Under the pieces are notes generated by a model. The model did not search any database. It saw nothing but the letters and a program-made list of their open reading frames with translations, and was not told the origin of the DNA. The translations under genes and the position numbers were made by a program. A stretch of DNA of 64,000 nucleotides, taken from positions 2,852,001-2,916,000 of the forward strand of contig NZ_JAFBBW010000001.1 in NCBI RefSeq assembly GCF_016907355.1, read 5' to 3'. Of the stretch, positions 51,173 to 60,480 are shown piece by piece (position 1 is the first letter of the stretch; each line of letters starts with the position of its first letter). This stretch comes from Agromyces aurantiacus. Lineage in GTDB: Bacteria > Actinomycetota > Actinomycetes > Actinomycetales > Microbacteriaceae.

Positions 51173-51193
51173 GGCCCCGCGGGAGGCGGGGCC
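51173..51193 (-). terminator. Hairpin after rdgB
   Basis: GGCCCCGC-GGGAG-GCGGGGCC, perfect 8-5-8, six bases after the rdgB stop. A second GC palindrome (CCCGCGGG) lies beside it. It closes the murI-rph-rdgB operon. Confidence 0.7.
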
Positions 51194-51198
51194 GACGT

Positions 51199-51831
51199 TC
51201 AGCCGGCCGCGCGGGCGGCGGCGATCCGCTCGAGCTCGGGCAGGAGCGCCCGGAACGCCCGCGCGCGGTGGCTGTTCGCGTTCTTCACCTCGGGCGCGAG
51301 CTCCGCGGCCGAGACGTCGAACCCGTCGGGCCGGAAGATCGGGTCGTAGCCGAAGCCGTTGACGCCCGCGCGCTCGCTCGCGACGCGGCCCGGCCACGTG
51401 CCGACCGCCGCGAATTCGAACGGCGCGCCCCCCGCGGCATCCGGCACCACCAGCGCGATCGTGCAGTGGAAATGCGCCGTGCGATGGGGATCGCGGATGT
51501 CGCCGAGCTGGGCGAGCAGCAGTTCGAGGTTGGCCTCGGCGCCGCGCCCCGGCCCGGCCCAGCGCGCCGAGAAGATGCCCGGCGAGCCGCCCATCACGTC
51601 GACGGCGATGCCGGAGTCGTCGGCCAGCGCGATGCGACCGGTGTGGGATGCCGCGGCCCGCGCCTTGATGAACGCGTTCTCGTCGAACGACGTGCCGTCC
51701 TCGACGGGTTCGGGCCCGTCGTAGGGCAGCACCGTGATCCCGGGCACGTGCTCGCCGAGGATGTGCTGGAACTCGGCGACCTTGTGCGCGTTGTGCGTGG
51801 CGAGGACGACCTCGAGACCCGTCTGGGACAT
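51199..51831 (-). CDS. rdgB: XTP/dITP pyrophosphatase (RdgB/HAM1)
   Basis: 210 aa. VVLATHNAHKVAEF at the N-terminus, TSFDENAFIKARAA and LADDSGIAVD are the Ham1 motifs with catalytic Asp and Lys; SARWAG and GFGYDPIF close the site. It hydrolyses non-canonical purine triphosphates. It follows rph by 14 bases, the usual actinobacterial order. Confidence 0.93.
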   Translation of the reverse strand: MSQTGLEVVLATHNAHKVAEFQHILGEHVPGITVLPYDGPEPVEDGTSFDENAFIKARAAASHTGRIALADDSGIAVDVMGGSPGIFSARWAGPGRGAEANLELLLAQLGDIRDPHRTAHFHCTIALVVPDAAGGAPFEFAAVGTWPGRVASERAGVNGFGYDPIFRPDGFDVSAAELAPEVKNANSHRARAFRALLPELERIAAARAAG

Positions 51832-51845
51832 CCGCCCGCCCCCGC

Positions 51846-52616
51846 TCAGCCCGCTCGGCCGGGCAGTGACGCCTCGAGCGCGGCCCGCTGGAGGCCGGCG
51901 AGCTCGGTCGTGCCGGCGAGCGCGAGGTCGAGCAGCTGGTCGAGCTCCCGGCGGTCGAACGGCGCGCCCTCGGCGGTGCCCTGCACCTCGACGAAGAGGC
52001 CCCGCCCGGTGGCGACCACGTTCATGTCGGTCTCGGCGCGCACGTCCTCCACGTAGGCGAGGTCGAGCATGGGCGTGCCGTCGATGATGCCGACCGAGAC
52101 GGCCGCGACGGTGTCGATGAGCGGCGTCGACTTCTGGCCGATGAACTTCTTCGTGCGCGCCCACTCGATCGCGTCGGCGAGCGCGACGTACGCGCCCGTG
52201 ATCGCCGCGGTGCGCGTGCCCCCGTCGGCCTGGAGCACGTCGCAGTCGATCTGGATGGTGTTCTCGCCGAGCGCCTTCATGTCGACCACGGCGCGCAGGC
52301 TCCGGCCGATGAGCCGGCTGATCTCGTGCGTGCGGCCGCCGATGCGGCCCTTGACCGACTCGCGGTCGTTGCGCGTGTTCGTCGAACGCGGGAGCATCGC
52401 GTACTCGGCCGTGACCCAGCCCTTGCCCTGCCCGGTCATCCAGCGCGGCACGCCGTTCGTGAAGCTCGCCGTGCAGAGCACCTTCGTGCGGCCGAACGAG
52501 ATGAGGGCGCTCCCTTCGGCGTGCGCGCTCCAGCCGCGCTCGATCACGACGTCGCGCAGGTCGAGGGGCGTGCGGCCGTCGGCTCGGACGAGGTCGGGGG
52601 CGGGGTGCTCGGTCAT
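51846..52616 (-). CDS. rph: Ribonuclease PH
   Basis: 256 aa. RPLDLRDV-like [30 protein letters not shown], then [19 protein letters not shown] and [19 protein letters not shown] are near-invariant in RNase PH, which trims tRNA 3' ends. Its ATG overlaps the murI stop (ATGA). Confidence 0.94.
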   Translation of the reverse strand: MTEHPAPDLVRADGRTPLDLRDVVIERGWSAHAEGSALISFGRTKVLCTASFTNGVPRWMTGQGKGWVTAEYAMLPRSTNTRNDRESVKGRIGGRTHEISRLIGRSLRAVVDMKALGENTIQIDCDVLQADGGTRTAAITGAYVALADAIEWARTKKFIGQKSTPLIDTVAAVSVGIIDGTPMLDLAYVEDVRAETDMNVVATGRGLFVEVQGTAEGAPFDRRELDQLLDLALAGTTELAGLQRAALEASLPGRAG

Positions 52617-53467
52617 GCGGTCTCCTGTCGGTGCGGTCGGCCTGCGAGGCGGTGGGGCAGCGTGAGGGCGCCGGTCTGCACGAGCTCGACGCTCGGGATG
52701 TCGGGGCCGATGAGGCGGTTGGCGAGGTCGAGGAACGCCGCGGACGAGCCGCCGGTCGCCTCGAAGCGGTGCGCGGGCGGCGTCGGGGCGCGACGCTCGA
52801 GGCCCTGCGAGACGAGCACGCGGTAGACGTCGTTGGCGGTCTCGACGTCGCTCGAGACCAGCGAGACGCCCTCGCCCATGACGTACGAGATCGCGCCCTT
52901 GAGGAACGGGTAGTGGGTGCAGCCGAGCACGAGCGTGTCGACGCCGGCCGCGCGCAGCGGCGCGAGGTATTCCTCGGCGACCGCGAGCACCTCCGGCCCG
53001 GTGGTGACGCCCGCCTCGACGAACTCGACGAACCGCGGGCACGCCGCGCTCGTCAGTTCGAGGTGGGGCGCGGCCGCGAACGCGTCGTCGTAGGCGCGCG
53101 ACTGGATGGTGCCGGCCGTGCCGATCACGCCGACCCGGCCGTTGCGCGTGGTCGCGACCGCCCGGCGCACCGCGGGCTGGATGACCTCGACGACCGGCAC
53201 GTCATAGCGCTCACGCGCATCTCGCAGCATGGCCGACGACGCGGTGTTGCACGCGATCACGAGCAGCTTCACGCCCTGCGCGACGAGGTCGTCGAGCACC
53301 GCGAGCGCGTAGCGCCGCACGTCGGCGATGGGCTTCGGGCCGTAGGGCGAGTGCGCGAGGTCGCCCACGTAGAGGATCTCCTCGTTCGGCAGCTGGTCGC
53401 GGACCGCCCGGGCGACGGTGAGTCCGCCGACGCCGGAGTCGAAGATCCCGATCGGTGCATCCGTCAC
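52613..53467 (-). CDS. murI: Glutamate racemase
   Basis: 284 aa from GTG 53467 (a GTG two codons upstream is possible). [25 protein letters not shown] (first catalytic Cys) and [11 protein letters not shown] (second Cys) are the family motifs. It makes D-glutamate for peptidoglycan. TAGGCT eight bases upstream suggests a leaderless or very short leader. It is divergent from pncB. Confidence 0.93.
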   Translation of the reverse strand: MTDAPIGIFDSGVGGLTVARAVRDQLPNEEILYVGDLAHSPYGPKPIADVRRYALAVLDDLVAQGVKLLVIACNTASSAMLRDARERYDVPVVEVIQPAVRRAVATTRNGRVGVIGTAGTIQSRAYDDAFAAAPHLELTSAACPRFVEFVEAGVTTGPEVLAVAEEYLAPLRAAGVDTLVLGCTHYPFLKGAISYVMGEGVSLVSSDVETANDVYRVLVSQGLERRAPTPPAHRFEATGGSSAAFLDLANRLIGPDIPSVELVQTGALTLPHRLAGRPHRQETA

Positions 53468-53516
53468 GGTCACCCAGCCTAGATCAGGCCTCCCCGCCAT
53501 CCGCCGCCCGCACCGT

Positions 53517-53522
53517 TAGGCT
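53517..53522 (+). promoter_or_regulatory. -10 box of leaderless pncB
   Basis: TAGGCT followed by exactly seven bases and the GTG start at 53530; no Shine-Dalgarno is present. A matching TAGGCT sits on the other strand before murI. Confidence 0.55.
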
Positions 53523-53529
53523 GAGCGGC

Positions 53530-54849
53530 GTGACCGGCTCAGCTGCGCTCTTCACCGACCGATACGAGCTCACGATGGTCGACGCCGCCCTGCTGGACGG
53601 CACCGGACATCGCGAGAGCCTCTTCGAGGCGTTCGGCAGGCGGCTGCCGAACGGCCGACGGTACGGGATCGTCGCCGGCACCGGGCGGCTGCTCGAGCTC
53701 ATCGAGCGGTTCCGGTTCGAGGATGCCGAGCTCGAGTACCTGCGCGAGCACCGCGTCGTGCGCGACGCGACCCTCGACTGGCTCGCCGACTACCGGTTCC
53801 GCGGCGAGATCTGGGGCTACCGCGAGGGCGAGGCGTACTTCCCGGGGTCGCCGCTGCTGACCATCCAGGCCTCGTTCGCCGAGGCCGTGATGCTCGAGAC
53901 CGTGGTGCTCTCGGTGCTCAACTACGACTCGTCGGTCGCGAGCGCCGCCGCGCGCATGGTCTCGGTCGCCCTCGGGCGCCCGATCGCCGAGATGGGCTCG
54001 CGCCGCACCAACGAGGGATCGGCGATCGCGGCCGCGCGCGCGGCGTACATCGCCGGGTTCGACGCGACGAGCAACCTCGAGGCGGGCCGCACGTGGGGCA
54101 TCCCGACGATGGGCACCGCGGCGCACGCGTTCACGCTCCTGCACGACTCCGAGGAGGCGGCGTTCCGCGCCCAGGTCGAGGCCATGGGCACGGGCACGAC
54201 CCTGCTCGTCGACACGTACGACATCGCGACCGGCGTCGAGACGGCCGTCCGCGTCGCCGGCACCGAGCTCGGCGCGGTGCGCATCGACTCGGGCGACCTC
54301 CCGACCGTCGTGGCCGACGTGCGCGCCCAGCTCGACGACCTCGGCGCCGTGAACACGCGCATCACCGTCACGAGCGACCTCGACGAGTACCAGATCGCCG
54401 CGCTGTCCGGCGCGCCGGCCGATGCGTACGGCGTCGGCACGTCGGTCGTCACCGGGTCGGGCTTCCCCGCCGCCGGCATGGTCTACAAGCTCGTCGCCCG
54501 TCGCGGCGACGACGGCGAATGGGTGGATGTCGCGAAGTCCTCGCCGAAGAAGATCAGCATCGGCGGCCGCAAGAACGCCGCGCGGCGCCTCGATTCGACC
54601 CGCACCGCGCGCGAGGAGATCGTCTTCGTGGGCGACGGGCCCGAGGGCGAGGCGGAGTTCGAGCCGGGCGACGAGCTGCGGCCGCTGATGGTGCACCTCA
54701 TGCACGCAGGCCGGGCCGACGCCGCCTGGACCGGCCACGCGGGCGTCGAGGCCGCACGCGCGCACCGCGCCGAGGTGATGCAGGAACTGCCGATCGAGGC
54801 GTTCCGGCTCGGGCGCGGCGAGCCGGTCATCCCGACGACGTATCGGTGA
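53530..54849 (+). CDS. pncB: Nicotinate phosphoribosyltransferase
   Basis: 439 aa. LFTDRYELTMVDAALLDG, a GSRRTNEGSAIAAARAAYIAG block and VRIDSGDL mark the NAPRTase family; AHAFTLLHDSEEAAF holds the conserved His region. It makes nicotinate mononucleotide for NAD salvage. Leaderless start as described for its promoter. The length is typical of the actinobacterial form. Confidence 0.92.
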   Translation: MTGSAALFTDRYELTMVDAALLDGTGHRESLFEAFGRRLPNGRRYGIVAGTGRLLELIERFRFEDAELEYLREHRVVRDATLDWLADYRFRGEIWGYREGEAYFPGSPLLTIQASFAEAVMLETVVLSVLNYDSSVASAAARMVSVALGRPIAEMGSRRTNEGSAIAAARAAYIAGFDATSNLEAGRTWGIPTMGTAAHAFTLLHDSEEAAFRAQVEAMGTGTTLLVDTYDIATGVETAVRVAGTELGAVRIDSGDLPTVVADVRAQLDDLGAVNTRITVTSDLDEYQIAALSGAPADAYGVGTSVVTGSGFPAAGMVYKLVARRGDDGEWVDVAKSSPKKISIGGRKNAARRLDSTRTAREEIVFVGDGPEGEAEFEPGDELRPLMVHLMHAGRADAAWTGHAGVEAARAHRAEVMQELPIEAFRLGRGEPVIPTTYR

Positions 54850-54859
54850 GCGGGGCGGG

Positions 54860-55147
54860 TCAGCCCTGCTTCAGCCGCTCGTAGATCTCCTTGCAGGTCG
54901 GGCAGACCGGGAACTTCTCGGGGTCGCGACCGGGGGTCCACTTCTTGCCGCAGAGCGCACGCACCGGCTTGCCCGTGACGGCCGATTCGAGGATCTGCTC
55001 CTTCTTGACGTAGTGGGAGAACCGCTCGTGGTCTCCGGGCTCGATGCCCTCCTCTTCGAGGAGCTTCTCGAGTTCGCGGTCGAGCACCGAGGTGCCGCCA
55101 CCGGGCGCATCGGGGTCGGCGATGCTCGCCTGCACGGGTCGGATCAT
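54860..55147 (-). CDS. DUF3039-family zinc protein
   Basis: 95 aa. ERFSHYVKKEQILESAVTGKPVRALCGKKW, then FPVCPTCKEIYE: three Cys plus a His make a probable zinc site. This family is confined to actinobacteria and of unknown function. It is convergent with pncB, eleven bases apart, and sits downstream of the ABC exporter genes. Confidence 0.88.
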   Translation of the reverse strand: MIRPVQASIADPDAPGGGTSVLDRELEKLLEEEGIEPGDHERFSHYVKKEQILESAVTGKPVRALCGKKWTPGRDPEKFPVCPTCKEIYERLKQG

Positions 55148-55168
55148 GCGGTCGAGTCTACGCCGCGA

Positions 55169-56743
55169 TCAGGCGCGAAGGGCCGCCGCGAGGATCTCCG
55201 GGCCGCGGCGCTGGAACACGTTGCCGCCCGCCCACACGCCCAGCACGAGCACCAGCACCCCGAGCCCGACGCCAGCCGCGAGCGACGCGGCGTGCCAGGC
55301 GGGATCGGAGAAGATGCCGAGCCCGGCGAAGGCGATCGCCGGTGCGGCGACGAGCAGTGAGCCGAACATCGTGAACGACTGCACGAGGGCGGTAACGGCG
55401 CCCGTCGACTGCGGCGCCTGGAACGGGCTGTCGCCCGGCTTGACGACCGGGTACGGCATCGCGGCCGACGTGATCGAACCCAGGCCGAGGCCCGCCAGCA
55501 GGAGCGCCGTGCTCACCCCGAGCAGCGACGGCAGCAGGCGCCAGTCGTCGAGGACGAACACCGTCACTGCGCTGCCGAGGCCGATCACGAGGATGCCGGA
55601 GATCAGCACCGGCGCGAGACGGCCGACGCGGTCGGCGACGCCCCGCACGCCCGACGCGACGTGCAGCCACACGGCGGTGCTGTCGTAGGCGGTGTCGTTG
55701 TGCAGGCTCCAGCCGAGCAGCAGGCACACGAGCGGCACCGGGATGAGTCCCAGGTAGAGCGCGGGGACGCCCGCGATGCCGAGCGGCACCGTCACGAGCA
55801 CCGGCGTGATCGGGATCATCAGCAGCGCCACCCAGTAGCGCGCGTCGCGGAACCAGTACGTGATGCTTCGCGCGGCGATCGCGCCGGTCGCGCCATGCGG
55901 CATCCGCCCGAACCAGCCGAGGCCGTGGTAGCTGCGCGCCGACGCCTCGCGACCAGGCGTGACGAGCATGCGCGCGACGAGCCGCTCCCACGCCATCCAC
56001 GCGAACCAGACCGTCGCGGCGGCGATCGCGAGCTTCAGGATGGCCGTGCCCCACGCGCCGTCGGCGGCGTCGCCGGGCACCGCGAACGCGGCACCGAGCG
56101 GCGTCCACGAGAGCCCTCCGGCGATCGCGCCGAGCGCGCGCCGCCCCGAGTTCGCCCAGTCGACCGTCGTCAGCGCGACGATCAGCGGAGCGGCCATCAC
56201 GACGAGGAGCACGCCGATCACGCTCGCGACCTCGCGGCTGCGCCGCGTCTCGAGCAGCATCCCTCCGAGGCCCGCGGTGAGCCGCGCCCCGAGCAGGCAC
56301 GTCGCGAAGGCGAGCGGTGCGGCCAGCAGCGCGAGCAGCGTCTCGCCCACCCCGCGCGACCACGTGACGACCGTGCCGGTCAGCACGAGGGCGAGCGCGA
56401 GCGCGGGGACCCCGATCGCCGCGGCGACCGCGAGCCCGAGCGCGAGCGTGCGGTCGGGCATGCCGAACAGCGCGAACCGCCGCGGGTCCATGGTGTCGTC
56501 GACGCCGAACACGAGCGGCACGAGCAGGAACCCGACCACGGTGGCGGCACCGCCGACCACGACGACGTCGCGCACGAGCGCGGCATCGTCGACCCCGCGG
56601 AGCCCGACGAGGATCAGGAAGAGGAGCGCGGCGATGCCGAGGCCGTAGATCAGGCCCACCACGATCCCCACGACCTGCCACGTGCTGCGCCGGAAGATGT
56701 TCCCGAGCAGCCGCAGCTTCAGTCGGAGAAGCTGTGCAACCAT
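55169..56743 (-). CDS. Large ABC exporter permease
   Basis: 524 aa with about 12 hydrophobic segments arranged as two halves. QLLRLKLRLLGNIFRRSTW is the cytoplasmic amphipathic start; SYHGLGWFGRMPHGATGAIAARSITYWFRD in the middle loop is typical of actinobacterial two-fold ABC-2-like permeases of unknown substrate. The gene starts 25 bases inside the end of the ATPase gene, so the two are coupled. Confidence 0.83.
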   Translation of the reverse strand: MVAQLLRLKLRLLGNIFRRSTWQVVGIVVGLIYGLGIAALLFLILVGLRGVDDAALVRDVVVVGGAATVVGFLLVPLVFGVDDTMDPRRFALFGMPDRTLALGLAVAAAIGVPALALALVLTGTVVTWSRGVGETLLALLAAPLAFATCLLGARLTAGLGGMLLETRRSREVASVIGVLLVVMAAPLIVALTTVDWANSGRRALGAIAGGLSWTPLGAAFAVPGDAADGAWGTAILKLAIAAATVWFAWMAWERLVARMLVTPGREASARSYHGLGWFGRMPHGATGAIAARSITYWFRDARYWVALLMIPITPVLVTVPLGIAGVPALYLGLIPVPLVCLLLGWSLHNDTAYDSTAVWLHVASGVRGVADRVGRLAPVLISGILVIGLGSAVTVFVLDDWRLLPSLLGVSTALLLAGLGLGSITSAAMPYPVVKPGDSPFQAPQSTGAVTALVQSFTMFGSLLVAAPAIAFAGLGIFSDPAWHAASLAAGVGLGVLVLVLGVWAGGNVFQRRGPEILAAALRA

Positions 56744-58647
56744 TCCATGCCTTCCGCAGCCTTGCGTCCGCCGGCGAGCTCGACGAAACGGTCCTCGAGC
56801 GTCTGGCCGCCGCGCACCTCGTCGAGCGTGCCCGAGGCGAGCACGCGGCCGCCGACGATGATCGCCGCCGAGTCGCACACGCGCTCGATCAGGTCCATGC
56901 CGTGGCTCGAGAGGAGCACCGTGCCGCCTCCGGCGACGTAGCGCTCCAGGATGTCGGTGAGGTTCGCCGCGGAGACCGGGTCGACCGACTCGAACGGCTC
57001 GTCGAGCACGAGCAGGCGCGGCGAGTGGATCATCGCGCAGGCGAGCGCGATCTTCTTCGTCATGCCGGCCGAGTAGTCGGCGACGAGGCGGTCGAGGGCG
57101 TCCTCGAGCCCGAAGGCGGCGGCGAGGTCGGCGCTGCGCTCGAGCACGGTCCGATGGTCCAGCCCGCGCAACGAGCCCGCGTAGTAGAGGAGCTGCGCGC
57201 CCGTGAGCCGGTCGAACAGGCGCAGGCGGTCGGGCAGGACGCCCGTGATCCGCTTGGCCTCGCGCGGCTGCTTCCACACGTCGATGCCGTGCACGTGCAC
57301 CGTGCCCGCGTCGGGCCGCAGGAGGCCGGTCGCCATCGACAGCGTCGTGGTCTTGCCGGCGCCGTTCGGGCCGACGATGCCGTAGAACGATCCCGCGCGA
57401 ACCTCGAGCGAGATCGCGTCGACCGCCGTCGTGTCGCCGAAGCGCTTCACGAGCCCCTCGATCGTGAGCACGCGCGCCGCGTCGGCGGACGGGGCGGGCC
57501 TGGCCACGCGCAGCGTGCGCTTCTTGCGCGGCGCCGGCTTGGTCGCGGACGTGACCGGGATCACGGCGACGCCGCGCTCCGCGCCCACGGCGCGGTCGTC
57601 GGGCGCGACCGAGGCGGGAGCCTCGGGGGCCGTGGAATCGGACTCGACTTCGGTCGCGACGGGATCGGGTTCGACCTCGCTCGCGATCGGGTCGGTCATG
57701 GTGGTCGCAGCGACGGATGCCGCGTCGGCGGCTCGGGCCGGCTCGGATGCGGCGGACGCTTCGGGCTCGGCGGCAACCTCGGGCTCGGCGACCACCTCGG
57801 GCTCCGCGACCACCTCGGGCCCGGCGAGCACATCGGTCGCCGTCGCCTGTTCGGGCTCCGCGACCGCCTCGGGCTCGGCCGCCATCTCGGGCTCCGCGAC
57901 CACCGGCGGCTCGGCCGCCGCCTGCGGCTCGGCGACCGCCTCGGGCGCCGGGTCGACCACGGCCTTCGCGGCGGCGGCGACGACGGCCGCCGCGGCCCCG
58001 GCTGTGCCGACCGCCGGCTCGGAGGACTCGGGGCGCCGCGGGCTGCGCTCGGCGGCGGTCGTGTCGGTCGTCACCGCCGCCGCGACCCGCTGGCGCGACG
58101 AGGGGGACTTCTTGCGCGCGTCTGCCGTCCGTGCGCGGGCCTTCGCGGCCGACGACGACGGGGTGCGCGCCGACTTCGCCGCCTCCCCGCGCGCGGCGGA
58201 CGCGGTCGACGAGGCGGCACGCGACGCGGTGCTGCGCTTGGAGACGGGCGCCGCCTCGACCGCAGACTCCGCCGTCTCGGCAGGCTCGACCGCCGGAGGG
58301 GCGGGCTTCGCGGTCGACCGCGAGGCGCGCGCGGTGGTCGCCCGCCCGGCGGGCTTCGACTCGGCGGAAGCCTGCTTCGAGCTCGTCGAGGCCGGCGTCG
58401 CCTTCGTCGCGGCCGCCTTCGACCCCGCGGACGTGCCGGTGGCGCGCGTGGACGCACCCGACTTCGATGCGGCGGGACGGCCCGCCGACGACGACGTGGA
58501 CGCCCGTGGCGACCGGGCGCGCGGGGCGCGCCCACCGGACGAGCCCGCCGGCGCAGGCGCGACGGCATCCCCCCGATCGGCGGACACCCCCGTGCCGGTG
58601 CCTTCGGGAGTCTCGTCGTCAGGACCTGATCGCGAAACGGAAGTCAC
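56719..58647 (-). CDS. ABC ATPase with long disordered N-terminal extension
   Basis: 642 aa. The nucleotide-binding domain begins only near residue 393 (VLTIEGLVKRFGDTTAVDAI) and has Walker A GPNGAGKTT, signature YSAGMTKKIALA, Walker B LLVLDEPFESVDP and SSHGMD. Residues 1-about 390 are low complexity: first an Ala/Ser/Thr/Lys-rich, histone-H1-like stretch, then an acidic Ala-Glu-Pro repeat. The start is GTG 58647, exactly six bases after TAGGTT, a leaderless layout, which argues that the extension is truly translated. Partner: the permease that overlaps it. Confidence 0.85.
   Translation of the reverse strand: MTSVSRSGPDDETPEGTGTGVSADRGDAVAPAPAGSSGGRAPRARSPRASTSSSAGRPAASKSGASTRATGTSAGSKAAATKATPASTSSKQASAESKPAGRATTARASRSTAKPAPPAVEPAETAESAVEAAPVSKRSTASRAASSTASAARGEAAKSARTPSSSAAKARARTADARKKSPSSRQRVAAAVTTDTTAAERSPRRPESSEPAVGTAGAAAAVVAAAAKAVVDPAPEAVAEPQAAAEPPVVAEPEMAAEPEAVAEPEQATATDVLAGPEVVAEPEVVAEPEVAAEPEASAASEPARAADAASVAATTMTDPIASEVEPDPVATEVESDSTAPEAPASVAPDDRAVGAERGVAVIPVTSATKPAPRKKRTLRVARPAPSADAARVLTIEGLVKRFGDTTAVDAISLEVRAGSFYGIVGPNGAGKTTTLSMATGLLRPDAGTVHVHGIDVWKQPREAKRITGVLPDRLRLFDRLTGAQLLYYAGSLRGLDHRTVLERSADLAAAFGLEDALDRLVADYSAGMTKKIALACAMIHSPRLLVLDEPFESVDPVSAANLTDILERYVAGGGTVLLSSHGMDLIERVCDSAAIIVGGRVLASGTLDEVRGGQTLEDRFVELAGGRKAAEGMEWLHSFSD
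57765..57960 (-). repeat. Ala-Glu-Pro coding repeats in the ATPase extension
   Basis: Tandem imperfect copies encoding VVAEPEVAAEPE-like units, about 12 copies of a [V/A]-A-E-P core. The DNA units of about 18-24 bases (cctcgggctcggcg-type) could vary in copy number. Confidence 0.7.
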
Positions 58648-58877
58648 CCCGACAACCTACCAACCACCCGCATCCGACGCTGTGGAACCCCTCCGTACGC
58701 GCGCCGTTCGGTCACGATCGTGCTACGGCTTGTCGGCGGGTTCGGCAGGTGACGCACCCCTCCGGTATCCTGAGGGTCGGCATAACGGCGTGTCCAGAAG
58801 TGAACTTGCGGATGAATCCCCGACGAACTCGCCGTGAAACGAGCGCGTCGCGGCATCCGGACAACGAAGGAGATGCA

Positions 58878-59570
58878 GTGACCACGCAGATCGTGATCCT
58901 CGCAGCCGGCATGGGGAGCCGGCTCGGGCGTTCCCTCCCCAAGCCGCTCACCGAGCTCAGCGACGGCCGCACGATCATGCGCCAGCAGTTCGACAACATC
59001 GAGCACGCCTTCGGCCGCAACGCCAGCGTGACCCTCGTCGTCGGCTACAAGCTCGAGCACATCATCGAGGCGTTCCCGCAGGCGTCGTTCGTCTACAACG
59101 AGGAGTACGACCAGACGAACACCTCGAAGTCGCTCATGCGCGCCCTCCAGGCGTCGCAGGGCGGCGGCGTGCTCTGGATGAACGGCGACGTGGTCTTCGA
59201 CCCGCGCATCCTCGACCGTGCGCTGCCGTTCATCGCGCGCGACCAGTCGTTCGTCACCGTCAACACCGCCAAGGTGTCCGACGAGGAGGTGAAGTACACC
59301 ACGACCGCCGAGGGCTACATCAAGGAGCTCTCCAAGACCGTCAAGGGCGGGCTCGGCGAGGCCGTGGGCATCAACTACATCTCCAGCCGCGACAAGGCGA
59401 CGCTGCTGGCGCACCTCCAGCGCGTCGGCGCCCAGGACTACTTCGAGCGCGGCATCGAGCTCGCGATCGAGCACAACGGCCTGCTCGTCGAGCCGATGGA
59501 CGTCTCCGACCTCTACGCGGTCGAGATCGACTTCGCCGAAGACCTGGAGCGCGCGAACCACTTCGTGTGA
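58878..59570 (+). CDS. Sugar-phosphate / LicC-like nucleotidyltransferase
   Basis: 230 aa from GTG 58878 after GAAGGAGAT. VILAAGMGSRLGRSLPKPLTEL is the nucleotide-binding signature, and WMNGDVVFDPRIL carries the metal-binding Asp. The short size without a left-handed helix domain suggests the phosphocholine/glycerol-phosphate cytidylyltransferase-like group. It precedes exporter genes of a surface polymer and probably activates a head-group or sugar for it. A 230-base 5' region contains TATCCT near 58764 as a possible -10. Confidence 0.85.
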   Translation: MTTQIVILAAGMGSRLGRSLPKPLTELSDGRTIMRQQFDNIEHAFGRNASVTLVVGYKLEHIIEAFPQASFVYNEEYDQTNTSKSLMRALQASQGGGVLWMNGDVVFDPRILDRALPFIARDQSFVTVNTAKVSDEEVKYTTTAEGYIKELSKTVKGGLGEAVGINYISSRDKATLLAHLQRVGAQDYFERGIELAIEHNGLLVEPMDVSDLYAVEIDFAEDLERANHFV

Positions 59571-59593
59571 CCTGCGAGATCCCACAGCACGAG

Positions 59594-59619
59594 GAGCGGA
59601 TGCCACGAGGCATCCGCTC
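59594..59619 (+). terminator. Terminator after the nucleotidyltransferase
   Basis: Perfect 11-bp stem GAGCGGATGCC / GGCATCCGCTC with loop ACGA, 24 bases after the stop and followed by TTC. The stem again contains GGATGCC. Confidence 0.85.
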
Positions 59620-59655
59620 TTCGCGTGTCGGGCTCTGCCCCGGCGGGCCTCTACG

Positions 59656-60480
59656 ATGTCAGACGTGATGAGCTACGCGGACTCGCATCCGTTCTCGCGG
59701 ACGCCGTGGGCCGAATACCGGCACTCCCTGTGGCTCCTCACCACCCGCGACCTCAAGGTGCGGTACTCGACATCCGCGCTCGGCTACGTGTGGTCGATCC
59801 TCGACCCGCTCGTGATGGCCGGGATCTACTGGTTCGTCTTCACGCAGGTCTTCCAGCGCCCGGTGGGCACCGAGCCGTACATCGTGTTCCTGCTCTCCGC
59901 GCTGCTGCCGTGGATGTGGTTCAACGGCGCGGTCTCCGACTCGACGCGCGCGTTCCTCAAGGACGCGAAGCTCGTGCGCTCCACGAAGCTGCCGCGCACG
60001 ATCTGGGTGAACCGGATCGTGCTGTCGAAGGGCATCGAGTTCGCGCTCTCGCTGCCGGTGCTCGCGCTGTTCGTCGCGGCCGCGGCATGGTCGGGCGTCG
60101 AGGTCCGGGTCGGCTGGGAGCTGCTGCTGTTCCCGCTCGCGATGGTGCTCCAGGCGGCGCTCACCGCGGGCGTGGGCATGATCGTCGCGCCGCTCGTGGT
60201 GTTCTTCCGCGACCTCGAGCGGGCCACCAAGCTCGTGCTGCGCTTCCTGTTCTACGCCTCCCCCATCGTGTACGGCACGACGAACCTCCCCGAGCAGCTG
60301 CACGTCTGGGCGGCATTCAACCCGCTCACCGGGATCTTCGGGCTGTACCGGTCCGGCTTCTTCCCCGGCGAGCTCGACTGGTTCGCGGTCGGCGTCGCGG
60401 CGGCCGTGTCGTTCGCGATCCTCGCGATCGGGCTGTGGGTGTTCCGGTCGTCCGAACGCCAGGTGCTGAAGGAGATCTGA
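59656..60480 (+). CDS. ABC-2 polysaccharide/teichoic acid exporter permease (TagG/Wzm-like)
   Basis: 274 aa, six membrane helices. RHSLWLLTTRDLKVRYSTSALGYVWSILDPL is the amphipathic entry of TagG/Wzm permeases, and FYASPIVYG with FNPLTGIFGLYRSGFF the conserved C-terminal block. TACGAT lies seven bases before a GTG at 59665 (ATG at 59668), so the true leaderless start may be three or four codons later than given. It overlaps the ATPase gene (TGATG). Confidence 0.88.
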   Translation: MSDVMSYADSHPFSRTPWAEYRHSLWLLTTRDLKVRYSTSALGYVWSILDPLVMAGIYWFVFTQVFQRPVGTEPYIVFLLSALLPWMWFNGAVSDSTRAFLKDAKLVRSTKLPRTIWVNRIVLSKGIEFALSLPVLALFVAAAAWSGVEVRVGWELLLFPLAMVLQAALTAGVGMIVAPLVVFFRDLERATKLVLRFLFYASPIVYGTTNLPEQLHVWAAFNPLTGIFGLYRSGFFPGELDWFAVGVAAAVSFAILAIGLWVFRSSERQVLKEI

